This document shows, in pieces, positions 1 to 6,788 of a stretch of DNA of 23,546 nt. The stretch is from positions 1 to 23,546 of IMG/VR virus record IMGVR_UViG_3300020430_000816, one strand, 5' to 3'. Position 1 is the stretch's first letter. Each line of letters begins with the position of its first letter. Origin of the DNA: a virus. The position numbers and the translations under genes are program-made. Below the pieces are notes generated by a model that worked only from the letters and a program-made list of their open reading frames with translations, was not told where the DNA came from and did not search any database.

Positions 1-933
1 CTCGCACATAATTTCAGTTAGCGCCGCCAAAAGATTAATTTCTTGATCGGCAACGAAGGCAACCTGATACTGATACTTAGCAATAATAAGCACAGCAGCA
101 GGAATGGTAGAAGGTACAAGGGATGTGTAACAAGCATCGTAAATCCGACGCAGAAGTACACCAGAATCATTGTCCAAATTATTAACGACCCATTTACGTA
201 CTTCAGGGAAGTTCTTCTCCTTAAGTCGTTTAACCAACTCATCAGTCTTGACCTCACTAAAGGACGCGAGAATCGCTGCATCAATCTTACCTCCAGCAGA
301 ATAACGTTGACACTCATTCAAGACACGACGCCAATCTGGGAAGTGCTTATTGATGAGCTCTACCAGGACCTTGTTATCATATTCAACACCCTCTGCATCC
401 AGGATTTGTTGGAGGCGTCCAAAGAACTTGGATGCCATCTCTGGACGCTTGCTTGCGGGGATTGAGAACTCGACCACTGCACATCGGGAGTGGAGGGGTT
501 CAATGATTTTGTTTTTGTAGTTGCAGGTAAAGATGAACCTGCAGTTGCCAGCAAACTCCTCAGTAAACGCCCGTAGGAGGAGTTGTACGTCATGGGTTGT
601 GTTATCTGCCTCATCAATGATGATGACTTTGTGCTTAGCAGTTGACGTAAGAGATACGGTCGAAGCGAAGTTCTTCGCATTGTTTCTGACAGTATCAAGG
701 AATCGTCCTTCATCGGATCCGTTGATGACATAAACATCTACCCCCAGTTCGTTGCAGAGTGCTTTAGCAATGGTTGTCTTACCACACCCAGCAGGTCCAG
801 CAAGAAGGAGATTAGGAACCTCACCCTTAGACAAGAATTCCAAAAAGGTCTTCTTGATCTCCTTGGGGAGGATACAATCTTCAATTGTTTTGGGTCGATA
901 CTTCTCAACCCAAAGGAATTCATCACGAGTCAT
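1..933 (-). CDS. 44: Clamp loader subunit gp44 (AAA+ ATPase), 3' end cut by window edge
   Basis: This is the ATPase subunit that, with gp62, opens the gp45 sliding clamp and loads it at primer-template junctions. The 311 codons visible read in frame from an ATG at 933 down to base 1 with no stop, so only the C-terminal few residues are missing (T4 gp44 is 319 aa). The N-terminus reads MTRDEFLWVEKYRPK, the WVEKYRP box typical of clamp loaders. Walker A is at residues 46-53 (GPAGCGKT), Walker B at 104-110 (IIIDEAD) and the SRC arginine-finger motif at 149-151. The start overlaps the end of a 40-aa ORF by 11 nt. Assignment is firm from the motifs and from gp45 lying just upstream. Confidence 0.95.
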   Translation of the reverse strand, partial: MTRDEFLWVEKYRPKTIEDCILPKEIKKTFLEFLSKGEVPNLLLAGPAGCGKTTIAKALCNELGVDVYVINGSDEGRFLDTVRNNAKNFASTVSLTSTAKHKVIIIDEADNTTHDVQLLLRAFTEEFAGNCRFIFTCNYKNKIIEPLHSRCAVVEFSIPASKRPEMASKFFGRLQQILDAEGVEYDNKVLVELINKHFPDWRRVLNECQRYSAGGKIDAAILASFSEVKTDELVKRLKEKNFPEVRKWVVNNLDNDSGVLLRRIYDACYTSLVPSTIPAAVLIIAKYQYQVAFVADQEINLLAALTEIMCE

Positions 934-1045
934 ATCCAATCTTGTTTTTTGGATCAGTAATAAAGAGAATGAAGCATAGACCCAGATGTGGATGAACCAA
1001 ACACTTAGACAAAAGTAGGAGGGTCATCGCTTGGGTTATGTTCAT
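923..1045 (-). CDS. Tiny hydrophobic protein (40 aa), unknown function
   Basis: This short reading frame begins MNITQAMTLLLLSKC and ends KNKIGYDS. Its ATG at 1045 overlaps the stop of the upstream 70-aa membrane ORF as ATGA, and its own stop lies 11 nt inside gp44. The chain 70 aa to 40 aa to gp44 is therefore tightly packed, and the ATGA suggests translational coupling. The middle (about residues 7-30) is leucine- and isoleucine-rich with a few cysteines and histidines and could be a single weak membrane segment. There is no recognised family. The support is the overlap architecture and the fact that it exactly fills the gap between two genes. It could be a chance frame. Confidence 0.5.
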   Translation of the reverse strand: MNITQAMTLLLLSKCLVHPHLGLCFILFITDPKNKIGYDS

Positions 1046-1254
1046 TGTACCAGTTTTGACATTGAAATTGCCAGTAGGAATGATAACATAATTACCACAT
1101 CCCAGGCTTTTGTTTTTGCAAAATACGGAATTGAGATCAGATCAGCAATGAAGTTGATGATCACTCCCGTAAGAACATTGACATGGAGGATAATGAAATA
1201 GGCAGCAATGACACCAATGCTGCCCACAATCCTCATCAACGTAAGAGTACGCAT
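1042..1254 (-). CDS. Small membrane protein (70 aa), unknown function
   Basis: The protein begins MRTLTLMRIVGSIG and is strongly hydrophobic. Stretches at about residues 8-26, 27-42 and 51-66 could form two or three membrane helices, with a short basic turn (AKTKAWD) near residues 46-52. Its ATG at 1254 overlaps the gp45 stop as TAATG, and its stop overlaps the next tiny ORF as ATGA. It is therefore embedded in the clamp/clamp-loader transcript and probably translated by coupling. I do not recognise the family. A membrane protein between two replisome subunits is not explained by their function, so it is likely a passenger expressed at replication time. Confidence 0.75.
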   Translation of the reverse strand: MRTLTLMRIVGSIGVIAAYFIILHVNVLTGVIINFIADLISIPYFAKTKAWDVVIMLSFLLAISMSKLVQ

Positions 1255-1916
1255 TAGAAGTTAGAATCGGGTTCCAAAGCAATATAATAGGTCAGATCAT
1301 AGTCAGTGTTGACAAACTTTGACAAAAGTTTACTGGAGATGCTGACCTTGTAATCACCAGGAATAACCTTGATGTTCTCCACCTTGAAGTGGAAGCAGAA
1401 CTCTCCATCAGTCTCACCAACGAGAACTTGGAAGTCGTTAGAGGTGTCATTCTTCTTGTCATGAACAACAAGTTTGACAACTCCAGCTTCACCAATAACC
1501 GAGAGATCAGGAAGTTGGAATGCAAGGACTGCCTTGCGAATCTTTTCAAGTTGCTCTGCAGCAAGTTCAAACTCTACATCCATTGTGGGAAGAGTTAGAG
1601 ACTTCTCAGGGGGTACTACAATTACGCTGGGATCAGCAAAGAAGTACTTAGAGCGAGTCTTGCCTTCTCGAATGACAACATGCCCGTCGTTAGCAAAATC
1701 AAGTTCTGGTTGATTGTGCAGGAATACACCCCGAAGGAATTGAGTCAGATCGTAGATTGCGAAGTCTTTAGGGAAGTCTTCCTGAATCTCCGCTTCTGCC
1801 ATGATGTTCTTCATCACAGAGATAGTGCGAAGTTTGTTGCCCTTCTTGAACAAGATGGACTGGTTGATGTCCGAGAAGTTCTTCAGAAGGTTGATAGTCT
1901 TATCAGAAAGTTTCAT
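1254..1916 (-). CDS. 45: Sliding clamp gp45 (DNA polymerase processivity factor)
   Basis: This is the ring-shaped processivity clamp of the phage DNA polymerase; in T4 the same ring is also the activator of late transcription with gp55 and gp33. The length is 220 aa, close to T4 gp45 (228 aa). The N-terminus MKLSDKTINLLKNFSDINQS and the basic surface stretch KKGNKLRTISVMKNIMAEAE are typical of the family, and the position directly upstream of gp44 fits. I chose the ATG at 1916 because AAGGG lies 6-7 nt before it. An in-frame ATG at 1934 would add six residues (MKLRAP) but has a poorer ribosome-binding site. The start overlaps the end of the upstream DUF3310-like gene by 14 nt. Confidence 0.93.
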   Translation of the reverse strand: MKLSDKTINLLKNFSDINQSILFKKGNKLRTISVMKNIMAEAEIQEDFPKDFAIYDLTQFLRGVFLHNQPELDFANDGHVVIREGKTRSKYFFADPSVIVVPPEKSLTLPTMDVEFELAAEQLEKIRKAVLAFQLPDLSVIGEAGVVKLVVHDKKNDTSNDFQVLVGETDGEFCFHFKVENIKVIPGDYKVSISSKLLSKFVNTDYDLTYYIALEPDSNF

Positions 1917-2487
1917 AGGTGCCCTTAGTTTCATTATGAAGTCCAGAGAAGTGGTAGAGAAGAACGCAATAGTGAATTGCTTTCAAAATGTCTTGCTTTG
2001 ACTTACCATTCTTCTTGCCGAATCGAGACAAGTATTTGATTGCATTAGACCGACAGAATGGTTCTGCATCACCAATGCCTTGGATCAGATCAAGAGTCTG
2101 TGTCTTTGACTCTTGAGAGGTGTAGTGAGATTTGTATGTTGATGAGAGGTACTCACGAACCTCTTTCATAGTTTTATCTTCTTCGTACTTCCAAAAACCA
2201 TTGGTCGTAAGTTGGTCAAGATTCAAATCAATTTTATCGTTAGGTTCCATATCAAGGTTAAAAGAAATAGAGTCTTGGTGGGTCAGTCCCCAAATGTGAT
2301 CGGTAGGAACTGGTTGAGCCGCACCAAAATCAATAGTATCTGGTGAAGGGTTAGGATTACCAGTCAAGCTAATGCCGTCATCCTCCCAAAAACTTTGATC
2401 ACCAAGATTAGTGAAAGGGTTTGGTCTGTTCAAATCATTACGATCATAGTCGTAATAGTATTTTGAATGTTCAGTCATAGTACTCAT
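1903..2487 (-). CDS. DUF3310-like (SaV-type) protein
   Basis: About 194 residues. The N-terminal two thirds are polar and rich in Asn, Asp and Pro with no recognisable fold. Near the C-terminus the stretch NAIKYLSRFGKKNG, followed by KQDILKAIHYCVLLYHF, matches the core of the DUF3310/SaV-like family seen in many phages (NAIKYLwRagkK...DlkKAi.YL). The biochemical role of that family is not established. The start is uncertain. ATGs at 2487 and 2478 have no Shine-Dalgarno. A GTG at 2508 has GGGAGGA just upstream, but that sequence is locked in a hairpin with CCTCCC. A strong host-type promoter overlaps the end of cobS just upstream, so this gene may start a transcript that runs into gp45 and gp44. 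Confidence 0.8.
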   Translation of the reverse strand: MSTMTEHSKYYYDYDRNDLNRPNPFTNLGDQSFWEDDGISLTGNPNPSPDTIDFGAAQPVPTDHIWGLTHQDSISFNLDMEPNDKIDLNLDQLTTNGFWKYEEDKTMKEVREYLSSTYKSHYTSQESKTQTLDLIQGIGDAEPFCRSNAIKYLSRFGKKNGKSKQDILKAIHYCVLLYHFSGLHNETKGTYETF

Positions 2488-2499
2488 AATGAAAGAGGA

Positions 2500-2520
2500 G
2501 GGAGGCACTATTGTCCTCCC
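2500..2520 (-). promoter_or_regulatory. Leader hairpin covering a Shine-Dalgarno-like sequence
   Basis: On the minus strand GGGAGG (2520-2515) pairs perfectly with CCTCCC (2505-2500) across a 9-nt loop that contains a GTG in frame with the downstream gene. It lies immediately after a TATAAT box, so it would form the extreme 5' end of the promoter's RNA and an internal hairpin in read-through RNA from cobS. The following sequence (TCCTCTTTC) is pyrimidine-rich but is not a clean U-tract, so a terminator role is possible but weak. Confidence 0.55.
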
Positions 2521-2522
2521 AT

Positions 2523-2551
2523 ATTATATCAGGATCCCAGATCCTGGTCAA
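2523..2551 (-). promoter_or_regulatory. Host-type sigma-70 promoter, TTGACC-N17-TATAAT
   Basis: On the minus strand TTGACC (2551-2546) is followed by exactly 17 nt and a perfect TATAAT (2528-2523). The -35 element and spacer lie inside the last codons and stop of cobS. The predicted start point near 2516-2518 falls at the base of the adjacent GGGAGG hairpin. It would drive the DUF3310-like gene, gp45 and the genes beyond as early or middle genes using host RNA polymerase. Confidence 0.65.
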
Positions 2552-3614
2552 CATTTACTTGCTCACCAGTGGCAGTGAGATCAAAATCTGCATCAACCTT
2601 GTCGTAGAGTTCCAGGAACGCTTGCTTAGTATCGTCATCAAATCGGTTGATGCACACTTGCATTGCCTTCTCCTTATTGCCAAAGATTTCATATGCTCTG
2701 ACAATGTGAACCAAACGACGAGTGCTGATTACTTCCTCAATACCACCGTCATAGAAGGTCTTACGGATGATATCTGCCCAGTCAACCAAGCGGTGACAGA
2801 ATTCTTCATCGCTACAGACTTTAGAGAGAATACTCTTCTCAATAGAGACGGTAGGGTAAGACTGCTCAAAGGTTACAGGGAATCGCTCAAGGAATGCTTC
2901 ATTCAACACATTGGTGCCAATAAAGCGACCATCATCAGAACCCTTACCTTTAGTATTGGCAGTGGCAAAGATTTGGAATCCTTCAGCAGGTCGAACAAAC
3001 CTACCAATCTTCTTCAGAAACACCCCCTTACCCTCAAGAATGGATTGTAGGCAGAGGATTTTGTTGCTAGCCAAGTCAACCTCATCGAGGAGCAAGATTG
3101 CCCCACGTTCGAGTGCTTCAATGACAGGTCCGTTATGCCAAACAGTTGCCCCATCGACAAGGCGAAACCCACCAATAAGATCGTCTTCATCAGTTTCAAT
3201 AGTAATGTTGACTCGAATCAATTCTCGTCCGAGTTGAGCACACGCTTGCTCAACCGACAGCGTTTTGCCGTTGCCAGATAGTCCAGTAATGAACGCTGGA
3301 TAGAATAGACGGGACTGAATAATTTTTTTAACATCGCTGAAATTGCCAAACTTGACGAAGGTATCATCTTTCGCGGGGATAAGGTTTTGCTCAACTGCAG
3401 GCATAGCAGCAGGTGCCTGATAATCCTGTTCGAGTTTCTCAGTGATCGTCAGATTCCAACGACCACGACCAACCTTACAATCAGAAATTTTGTTGGTCAC
3501 CGTCTGATAGTTACAATCATTCATAGCACACCAGGCACGAATGTCTGCCGCTGTGACAGAATCTCCGTAGAGATCCTGAAGGGAATTCATAATGCCTTCT
3601 TTGGAGAGACCCAT
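2529..3614 (-). CDS. cobS: CobS-like AAA+ ATPase (MoxR-type, cobaltochelatase subunit homologue)
   Basis: 361 aa. CobS is the AAA+ motor that, with CobT, drives cobalt insertion into the corrin ring by CobN; the family belongs to the wider MoxR group that remodels or loads metal proteins. An N-terminal region of about 70 residues looks like a small helical domain, followed by an Ala/Pro linker. Walker A is at 111-118 (GLSGNGKT), the ETDEDDLIGGF signature follows at 140-150, and Walker B is at 173-180 (ILLLDEVD); the sensor region reads FATANTKGKG. CobS is a frequent auxiliary gene of T4-like cyanophages. The second in-frame ATG (3590) has AAAGAAGG just ahead of it and may be the true start. 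The CobT-like partner is directly upstream on the same strand, which supports a working pair. Confidence 0.88.
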   Translation of the reverse strand: MGLSKEGIMNSLQDLYGDSVTAADIRAWCAMNDCNYQTVTNKISDCKVGRGRWNLTITEKLEQDYQAPAAMPAVEQNLIPAKDDTFVKFGNFSDVKKIIQSRLFYPAFITGLSGNGKTLSVEQACAQLGRELIRVNITIETDEDDLIGGFRLVDGATVWHNGPVIEALERGAILLLDEVDLASNKILCLQSILEGKGVFLKKIGRFVRPAEGFQIFATANTKGKGSDDGRFIGTNVLNEAFLERFPVTFEQSYPTVSIEKSILSKVCSDEEFCHRLVDWADIIRKTFYDGGIEEVISTRRLVHIVRAYEIFGNKEKAMQVCINRFDDDTKQAFLELYDKVDADFDLTATGEQVNVDQDLGS

Positions 3615-3651
3615 TTGTTTGTTGGAACTGAAGTTAGTATAGTGGATAGGT

Positions 3652-3670
3652 GGGGGAACTTAGGTCCCCC
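3652..3670 (-). promoter_or_regulatory. GC-rich hairpin between the cobT-like gene and cobS
   Basis: GGGGGA (3652-3657) is a perfect inverted repeat of TCCCCC (3665-3670) with a 7-nt loop. It starts 13 nt past the cobT-like stop. No U-tract follows on either strand, so it is not a standard intrinsic terminator. RNA stabilisation, processing or weak attenuation are alternatives. A TATACT box follows before cobS, but no matching -35 was found. Confidence 0.45.
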
Positions 3671-3682
3671 ATGGACAGTTTA

Positions 3683-5815
3683 TCAAGCGACTAGATCAAT
3701 AAACTCATTGAGAACTCGCTTGTTCATTTTTTTAGTGCGAAGACTCTTCACAAAAGCACTCTTGATCTGAGACTTAGTTGCATCTTCCTTGACTTCAAAA
3801 CTATTGTCTTGAGCTAAGGAAGTAGCAGAGATGGCAAAATAAGAGTGGTATCCAGAATTGGTAATAGTAAAAGTGCGTTCTTTCCTCCAACCAGCATGAA
3901 TACGATCATGCTCATCATTCCATCGACCATAGTAGCGAGCGATAAATGCATGGGCATCACGACCTTCAAGAACACGGATACCAATAAAGTTGGTGTCTTG
4001 AAACTTGTCTCTGAGATGATTCAACAGAGTATCAGTTAGATCATACCAATTGCCACCCAAAGCATATGTAGTTCCCAGCTTACGGTCACGAAGAATGCAA
4101 TTCATAGATACCTGACGAATACCCAGGTATGGTTCATTCTCCCAATGACGCTGAACCATTTTATGATACTTCAACGGAGGTGCTTCACCATCAGTGAGGA
4201 TGACACATTGAACTTTTTCCAGACCATGTTGCTTCTTGAACTGAGGAATGATCTCATGAAGACAAACCAGAGTGTCATTTAAGGGAGTTCCAGACAAAGA
4301 CAGACCGTTAGGAATACTGTAGAAGGTGTAGTAGGTACGACTAAATCCTTCAGCAACACGGAAGATAGTTTTCATCTGATCATCAAGTTCTTTCGCTTTG
4401 GTTTTACTAGAGAACATATTCATCAGAGAGAACTGCTCATAAAGATGAATTACACCATCCCGCTTTTTATATGGAGTTGGTGGAAAAACAGGAACACGGT
4501 CACCGTTATGATTAATCTCATATTTGATCTTGGGATAATCCGAGGTGAATGCATAAACATCAAAAGGAATATTGACTTTTTTACAGAACCAAATCAAATT
4601 ATAGAGTTGTTTAATTGTGTCCGTCAGAACATCACACATAGATCCAGACCAGTCCAAAATAAAAATTAGACCATGGTTCTTACCGTCAGGAACAACAGTA
4701 ACCTTTCGGAATAGATCTTCGTTGTACTTATAACTATGAAGTTTAGAGCAGTCTAGAACACCAGTTCTTGATGTCGTAGCACGAGCGTATGCACTAGCAG
4801 ACTTGCGACATTCAAACTCCTTCACAAGATAATTAACTTCCTTCTGTGCGGACTTCTTGAATTCAGCGTATCTCTTATCTACATCATAGAAGAACTCTGG
4901 TTTAGTATCACTCCAAGCATCAGGAACATGCTGATACACATCCTCATTAGAGATGATGACAGAATCCAGATTTACTTTGGGAAGTTCCAAATATTGATTT
5001 TCAATATCATTCTCGTCAATAAGATCTTTGATGGCATCCTCAAAGGACTTCATCGTATTCACATCAATATCAGAGTCATCACCACCAGAGTTTACATTGG
5101 AGGAAGATTCCTGAATATCATGATCGACAGAATCGTCGGATCCTTGAACGGATTCGCTGGACGAGGGTTCTGATTCTCCCTCCTCACTATCTGACTCCTG
5201 TGATTCGGGGGAAGACCCACCATTATTCGGCTGTAGTTGTACGTCTGAAGGGGACTCTTGTTGTTGCTGTTCATTTTTGCAGTACTTATAAATTTCTTCT
5301 GACGCATCAAGAACTTCACTGAAGGTCTCACAGTCGCGAACCATGAGAAGAAGTTTTTCTTCTTCCTCAGTAAAAGGAATATCCTCATAATTACCAATCT
5401 TGCAGTAAAGATTGATTTTGTCTGCAAGGTTGAACGTTGACAGGTCTTCGTCCTCAATGGAGAAGAAGTCTTCCGCTGCCAACTCTTCATATCCTCGGTA
5501 GAAGGTTTTAGAGAGACCAGCATACCGACGCTTCATCATCTTCTCAATACGAGCGTCTTCGACAACGTTGACGATCTGTGGTGGGATCTTACGATCCTTG
5601 ATCCAATCTTCATCTGGTGTATATAGGGCGTGACCAACTTCATGACCCACCAGAAGGTCATACACATTGTTAGATGCCTTGTTCCACTGAGGGAGCGTCA
5701 GCACGCGAGTATGGACATTGAACTGAGCAGTATCTACAGCGCGATGCTCAACCACCAGATCTTCAGTGGCAAGCAGTTTGGCAAGTTGTCCTTTGACTTC
5801 GTGGTTGATAGTCAT
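3683..5815 (-). CDS. CobT-like protein: HExxH metallopeptidase-like domain plus acidic linker plus VWA domain
   Basis: 710 aa in three parts. Residues 1-180 carry HEVGH at 58-62 and NVVEDARIE at 83-91, the pattern of a gluzincin-type zinc site (two His plus a downstream Glu) as also seen in CobT-family proteins. Residues 182-251 are a Ser/Glu/Asp/Gln-rich low-complexity linker. The C-terminal half is a von Willebrand A domain with MIDAS motif DWSGS at 388-392 and a downstream TDGE at about 541-544. CobT is the partner of AAA+ CobS, and the gene pair here is transcribed cobT-like then cobS. By family knowledge the pair could stimulate cobaltochelatase, but no CobN large subunit is in the window, so it could equally be a MoxR/VWA chaperone or metal-insertion machine. 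Whether the HExxH is proteolytic is unknown. Confidence 0.85.
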   Translation of the reverse strand: MTINHEVKGQLAKLLATEDLVVEHRAVDTAQFNVHTRVLTLPQWNKASNNVYDLLVGHEVGHALYTPDEDWIKDRKIPPQIVNVVEDARIEKMMKRRYAGLSKTFYRGYEELAAEDFFSIEDEDLSTFNLADKINLYCKIGNYEDIPFTEEEEKLLLMVRDCETFSEVLDASEEIYKYCKNEQQQQESPSDVQLQPNNGGSSPESQESDSEEGESEPSSSESVQGSDDSVDHDIQESSSNVNSGGDDSDIDVNTMKSFEDAIKDLIDENDIENQYLELPKVNLDSVIISNEDVYQHVPDAWSDTKPEFFYDVDKRYAEFKKSAQKEVNYLVKEFECRKSASAYARATTSRTGVLDCSKLHSYKYNEDLFRKVTVVPDGKNHGLIFILDWSGSMCDVLTDTIKQLYNLIWFCKKVNIPFDVYAFTSDYPKIKYEINHNGDRVPVFPPTPYKKRDGVIHLYEQFSLMNMFSSKTKAKELDDQMKTIFRVAEGFSRTYYTFYSIPNGLSLSGTPLNDTLVCLHEIIPQFKKQHGLEKVQCVILTDGEAPPLKYHKMVQRHWENEPYLGIRQVSMNCILRDRKLGTTYALGGNWYDLTDTLLNHLRDKFQDTNFIGIRVLEGRDAHAFIARYYGRWNDEHDRIHAGWRKERTFTITNSGYHSYFAISATSLAQDNSFEVKEDATKSQIKSAFVKSLRTKKMNKRVLNEFIDLVA

Positions 5816-5816
5816 C

Positions 5817-5858
5817 GGGATTCGTTTGAACTGAACACAGTATACAAAGAAGAATCCC
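5817..5858 (-). promoter_or_regulatory. Long-loop inverted repeat touching the cobT-like start codon
   Basis: On the minus strand GGGATTC (5858-5852) can pair with GAATCCC (5823-5817), a perfect 7-bp stem with a 28-nt loop that ends one base before the ATG at 5815. The upstream arm is preceded by further G residues. Such a fold could influence ribosome access. No convincing Shine-Dalgarno or -35/-10 pair is visible in this gap, although TATACT occurs inside the loop. Confidence 0.3.
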
Positions 5859-5870
5859 CCCTATGGTCGA

Positions 5871-6788
5871 TCAAGAACCAGTTTTTACATCGTCCACTGC
5901 TTTGGCAACCCAGTCTTTGAGATGAATTGTAGGTTCCCATCCAAGAGTAGTACGAAGTTTAGTATTATCTGCCAAAGTAATTCTCGCTTCTCCAGGACGA
6001 GCATCAATAAATTTCTGCTCTGTTGAGATCATGTCTGCAATCTCATTTACAGAATAGTTTTGACCATTGCCCACATTGTAAACCTGACCATAATCTTCTT
6101 CTTTAAGATCTTTGGTCGCTGCAAGAATGTTCGCATTTACAACATCAGAGACATGAGTAAAGTCTCTACGTTGTTCACCATCTCCAACAATTGTCAGTTC
6201 TTCGCCAGCAGCAAGTTGACGTAAGAAGATGCCAATGACTGGCGCATACTGTCCTTTAAGTGGTTGACGCTCACCATAAACATTGAAGTATCTAAAAATA
6301 AAAGTCTTCAAATCAAAGAGGTCCGTATACATGGAGCACAATTTTTCTCCTGCAACTTTTGATACTGAGTAAGGATTCAAGCAGTCATCGGCTTGAGTCT
6401 CATCATTAGGTGCAGAGTTAAACCCATATGCGGAAGAGGTTGATGAATATATCACTCGATCAACACCTGCTTCTCTAGCGCACTGTAAGACAGTTGCTGT
6501 CCCTAAGGTGTTAATCCTAACAGCGTTCAAAGGATTTTTAATCGCTGGTTGAATTCTAGCTTCTGCCGCAAGATGAAATACTACATCAACACCATGATAA
6601 AAGGTTCTAGTCAACTCATAGTTTGATATGTCCTGTTTGGCATACTCTGCTTTATCATTGACATAGAACTGCTCATGAGCATCAGAATATTCATTATCAA
6701 TGACAAGAACTTCATGCCCCTGATCGATCAGAGCATCCACCAAATTAGATCCAATGAATCCTTTACCACCAGTTACTATGCACTTCAT
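5871..6788 (-). CDS. NAD-dependent nucleotide-sugar epimerase/dehydratase (extended SDR)
   Basis: 305 aa, the usual length for GalE/WbpP-type epimerases. The Rossmann fingerprint TGGKGFIG is at residues 6-13, the NAD-binding HLAAEA at 72-77, the serine/threonine-rich SSTSSAYG at 115-122, and the catalytic YxxxK at Y140-K144. These define the extended short-chain dehydrogenase family acting on NDP-sugars; the exact sugar (UDP-glucose, UDP-GlcNAc, UDP-glucuronate or dTDP-glucose) cannot be told. Its ATG at 6788 overlaps the gp46 stop as ATGA, so it rides on the recombination-nuclease transcript. It is an accessory gene, probably of cellular origin, that could feed phage or host glycan synthesis, including the glycosyltransferase at 18165-19091. 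Confidence 0.88.
   Translation of the reverse strand: MKCIVTGGKGFIGSNLVDALIDQGHEVLVIDNEYSDAHEQFYVNDKAEYAKQDISNYELTRTFYHGVDVVFHLAAEARIQPAIKNPLNAVRINTLGTATVLQCAREAGVDRVIYSSTSSAYGFNSAPNDETQADDCLNPYSVSKVAGEKLCSMYTDLFDLKTFIFRYFNVYGERQPLKGQYAPVIGIFLRQLAAGEELTIVGDGEQRRDFTHVSDVVNANILAATKDLKEEDYGQVYNVGNGQNYSVNEIADMISTEQKFIDARPGEARITLADNTKLRTTLGWEPTIHLKDWVAKAVDDVKTGS

Noticed and set aside
360-926. Two minus-strand frames overlapping gp44 in other phases
   Set aside because: gp44 reads through the whole stretch with Walker A, Walker B and SRC motifs; the other frames have no recognisable features.
3615-3682. TATACT and TAAACT boxes around the hairpin upstream of cobS as promoters
   Set aside because: No acceptable -35 hexamer is found at 15-18 nt from either box.
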